Shown here: positions 61,369 through 64,000 of the stretch, one piece after another | Layout of the letters: every line of letters begins with the position of its first letter | Numbering within the stretch: the first letter of the stretch is position 1 | From: Tunturiibacter empetritectus | Lineage (GTDB): Bacteria > Acidobacteriota > Terriglobia > Terriglobales > Acidobacteriaceae | DNA length: 64,000 nucleotides | NCBI RefSeq assembly: GCF_014201375.1 | Contig: NZ_JACHDZ010000004.1 | Span: 310,001 to 374,000, forward strand | Direction: 5' to 3' | The notes under the pieces: model-generated | What the model was told of the DNA's origin: nothing | The model's database searches: none | The model's input: the letters and a program-made list of their open reading frames with translations, nothing else | Translations under genes and position numbers: made by a program

Positions 61369-64000
61369 ATGTCTTCGAAGTACTTTCGCTACTTAGCTCC
61401 TGCGGCCCTCGTCTTTGCCTCAGGCATCATCCAGGCACAGACCAGCAAAGGTACCCTCGCAGGCACAGTGCGCGACAGCACGGGCGCGGTGCTCGCTCAC
61501 GCTAAAATTTCGATTGTGAGCCAACTGACCGGCGAGGAAAGAAATACCTCCTCGAACGCCGAAGGAGCCTATCGCGTCGAAGCCATCAACCCCAGCATCT
61601 ACGGCATCCATATCGAGGCCCCCGGATTCAGCGCGGTAGACATCAAGGACGTGAACGTCCTCCCCTCCGTCGTCACCAGCTACGACGCTACTCTCACCAC
61701 CGGCCAGGTCACCACCTCCGTTAACGTAGAAGCCAGCACTAACGGCGTCAATCTCGACGACGGACATCTCTCAAGCACCATTGGATCGACCGAACTTGCC
61801 AAACTGCCCATCTTCTCTTTGAATCCGGTTGAACTCGTGGCCACCGTACCCGGAGCCCAGTTCATCAACGACAACTCACTCAGTCTGGGAGGAGTCGGCG
61901 GACAATATCTGCATGTCGAGGTCAACGGCGCCCGCCCTCGAGCCAACAACTTCCTGCTGGATGGACAGGAGATCAATGACATCGGCCTCGGCGGTCAAGC
62001 CTTCCAGCCGCAGATTCCCGACATGTTCCAGTCCGAGGTCATCTTCACCAACAACGCTCCGGCAGAGTATGGTCGGGCCGGCGGCGCTGTCGTCAACCTC
62101 ATCACTAAGGCCGGCTCTAATCGGTTCCACGGAAGCGCCTTCGAGCTTTACTCCGGCTCCGGCCTCAACTCGGTCGACGGCATTACCCGCAAAGGGTCCA
62201 CCAGCCGCGCGAATAAGGCTCGATTCGATCAGCACCAGTACGGCTTTACCGCGGGCGGTCCCCTCTGGAAAGACAAGCTCTTCGCCTTCGGTGGAACCAT
62301 GTTCACCCGCTTCTATGGCAACGCTACATCCACCCAGATCGAGCTTCCGGACGCAGCTGGATACGCTACCCTGAATGCGATCGGCGGACCCCAGGTGGCC
62401 CTCCTCCAGAGCCTGCTCGCCAGCGGTTCCTACCTCACCAATTACCAGCAGATCACGACCGCTCCGGTCGAATCCATCAATGCCGGCGCGCAAAGCGGTT
62501 GCCCCGTTGGGGGATGCATCGTCACCACCGCGAACTTCCTTCGTCCTCCCGTCTCACAGCAGTCCCCCGATACCCAGTGGTTCTATCGCATCGACTTTAC
62601 TCCGCGTGAGAAAGATACCTTCGGCTTCCGCTATCTCCACGACCGCAACAACTTCAACCCGGACCTGGGATTGAATACCTCCGGCCTTCCCGGCTTCGAC
62701 GGACAGGTCGGCGGACCCACCGAGCTCGCCTCGGGAAACTGGACCCACGTCTTCTCTCCGAGCCTGCTCAATGAGTTCCGCGTCTCCGAGACCCGCATCT
62801 CTTTCACCTTTACCGCCCTGCCCAGCGCGTTGGCCAACCCGGTTGCCAACGTCGAGAACATCAACTTTACCGACAACGGTCTCCCCGTCCTCGGCCTATC
62901 TCAGAACATCCCCCAGGGCAACAAGGAAGACGCCTATCAATTCCAGGACACAGTCGGCTGGACGAAAGGCAAACAGTCCCTCCGCATTGGCGTTGACGTA
63001 GGCCGTTCGCTCGATACTCTTCTCGTTGCACAGCAGCCCAACGGACAGCTTAACTTCGCCGCCGACACCAACGGTACTGCACTCGCCAACTTCCTCAACA
63101 ACGATCTCGGCGTCAGCGGAACCGCGGTCAGGAGCTTCGGCCCAACCCGCATCGACCCCCACGTATGGAGGAGTGCCTTCTTCGCCCAGGACGACATCAA
63201 GCTCTTCCCAAGCCTGACCATCAACCTTGGACTCCGGTACGACTACCTCACCGATCCCGCCAACGCACTACCCTTTCCCGGTGTCGATCTTGCCAACCCG
63301 TACGGGTCCATCACCACGTTCAACAAAATCCGTACTGATAACGCGAACTGGGGGCCGCGTTTCGGCTTTGCCTACTCTCCATCGACCGGATGGCTCGGAG
63401 GAGGTAAGACCGTCTTCCACGGCGGCTTTGGCATCTACTACGACACCAGCTTTACCAACATCGCCATCAACTCCGCCCAGACCGCGCCAAATGCGGTTTC
63501 CGGAACCCTCACCTCTACAACAGCCAACCCGCTCGGCAATGCGACTAGCCTGATCCCCACCATCCCCCCTCACCTGAGCCAACATTCCACGGTAGGCTCC
63601 GGTATCGACAAGAACATCAAAAACCCGAGCACGTACCAGATAAACCTTGGAATAGAGCGTACTCTGCCAGGAAGCCTCAAGCTGGCCATCAACTACGTAG
63701 GCAGCCGCGGACGCAAGCTCTACGCCAACCAGCAGCTCAACTACCTTGATAACAGCACGCCGGACGCCGTCGCCCTCGGCCAACGCCTCAACCCCAGCCG
63801 CGGCATCATCAACGTACGCACCAACAGTGCCGCATCCGAGTACGACAGCATCCAGACCGACGTCTCCCGCCAGTTCAAGCACGGCTTGTTCTTCCGCGCA
63901 GCCTACACCTATGGCGCAAACCTCGACGACGGCTCCGAGATCTTCACCACTTTCGCCAACTCCACCTCTTACTCGGCCAACCTTGCACCCGGCGGACGCA
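61369..64000 (+). CDS. TonB-dependent receptor (Oar-like) with carboxypeptidase-like domain, 3' end outside window
   Basis: Open from the ATG at 61369 to the window end (877 codons visible). The signal peptide is about residues 1-23 (cut after IIQAQ). A CarboxypepD_reg-like domain (about 25-110; TLAGTVRDSTGAVLAHAKIS and GAYRVEAINPSIYGIHIEAP) precedes a plug with LEVNGARPRANNFLLDG-like sequence (seen as VEVNGARPRANNFLLDGQEI) near 185-205. The outer-membrane barrel follows. AGGAG is 7 nt before the ATG. Such receptors are abundant in Acidobacteria and take up glycans, peptides or siderophores. The ligand is unknown and no substrate-binding partner gene is visible. Confidence 0.88.
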   Translation, partial: MSSKYFRYLAPAALVFASGIIQAQTSKGTLAGTVRDSTGAVLAHAKISIVSQLTGEERNTSSNAEGAYRVEAINPSIYGIHIEAPGFSAVDIKDVNVLPSVVTSYDATLTTGQVTTSVNVEASTNGVNLDDGHLSSTIGSTELAKLPIFSLNPVELVATVPGAQFINDNSLSLGGVGGQYLHVEVNGARPRANNFLLDGQEINDIGLGGQAFQPQIPDMFQSEVIFTNNAPAEYGRAGGAVVNLITKAGSNRFHGSAFELYSGSGLNSVDGITRKGSTSRANKARFDQHQYGFTAGGPLWKDKLFAFGGTMFTRFYGNATSTQIELPDAAGYATLNAIGGPQVALLQSLLASGSYLTNYQQITTAPVESINAGAQSGCPVGGCIVTTANFLRPPVSQQSPDTQWFYRIDFTPREKDTFGFRYLHDRNNFNPDLGLNTSGLPGFDGQVGGPTELASGNWTHVFSPSLLNEFRVSETRISFTFTALPSALANPVANVENINFTDNGLPVLGLSQNIPQGNKEDAYQFQDTVGWTKGKQSLRIGVDVGRSLDTLLVAQQPNGQLNFAADTNGTALANFLNNDLGVSGTAVRSFGPTRIDPHVWRSAFFAQDDIKLFPSLTINLGLRYDYLTDPANALPFPGVDLANPYGSITTFNKIRTDNANWGPRFGFAYSPSTGWLGGGKTVFHGGFGIYYDTSFTNIAINSAQTAPNAVSGTLTSTTANPLGNATSLIPTIPPHLSQHSTVGSGIDKNIKNPSTYQINLGIERTLPGSLKLAINYVGSRGRKLYANQQLNYLDNSTPDAVALGQRLNPSRGIINVRTNSAASEYDSIQTDVSRQFKHGLFFRAAYTYGANLDDGSEIFTTFANSTSYSANLAPGGR

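Overview
The window looks like chromosomal DNA from an acidobacterium of the Acidobacteriaceae/Terriglobales type (Granulicella/Edaphobacter-like). The case rests on moderately high G+C, an Oar-type TonB-dependent receptor with an N-terminal carboxypeptidase-like domain at the right edge, many small lineage-type zinc and membrane proteins, frequent TTG/GTG starts, and the gene order around dnaA. The genus is an inference; no rRNA or tRNA gene was found.

Layout. 1-8.1 kb: a truncated acyltransferase (plsC type) and folC in one minus-strand unit, a tiny membrane protein, a zinc-finger protein, thrS, an HNH-like zinc protein, and a zinc-less MDR oxidoreductase flanked by two paralogous SRPBCC proteins. 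8.1-18.4 kb: the replication-origin neighbourhood, with khpB(jag)-yidC-yidD-rnpA-(small Asn/Gln/Pro-rich protein)-rpmH on the minus strand, diverging from dnaA. dnaN is about 2.5 kb further on, separated from dnaA by two dispersed repeats, an NTF2-like protein and an NAD(P)-binding protein. 18.6-26.1 kb: an accessory sugar block (LacI regulator, GRP-type sugar transporter, ribokinase, glycoside-hydrolase-like/FGE fusion), with visible decay: two frameshifted genes and one decapitated TPR gene. 26.8-38.1 kb: housekeeping genes (mutS2, hemB, lpdA, lipB, a 2-oxoacid dehydrogenase E2, purK, purE). 38.1-48.2 kb: mostly lineage proteins, including a Tat-exported beta-helix protein, a YncE-like propeller, an ABHD18-like hydrolase, a papain-like protein and a membrane-anchored LuxR-type regulator. 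48.4-61.1 kb: glyA, small membrane proteins, trxC, an M28 peptidase, tag, a PPM-type methyltransferase, accD and rlmH. 61.4-64 kb: the 5' part of the TonB-dependent receptor.

How genes work together. YidC, YidD, KhpB, RnpA and L34 form the conserved origin-proximal insertion/RNA-processing cluster. LpdA, LipB and the double-lipoyl E2 make a lipoate/2-oxoacid dehydrogenase set without its E1. The sugar transporter and ribokinase appear to be one operon under the divergent LacI protein.

The most distinctive signal is a pair of almost superimposable promoter-operator modules (TTGACA, -10 box, 15-nt gap, palindrome TGAAAGCTTTCA) on either side of lacI. One drives the sugar operon. The other now reads into a TPR frame that has lost its 5' end. 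Two families of non-coding dispersed repeats are also visible: a nested palindrome of about 190 bp and an A/C-rich block of about 180 bp. I saw no CRISPR array, prophage, transposase or recognisable defence system.
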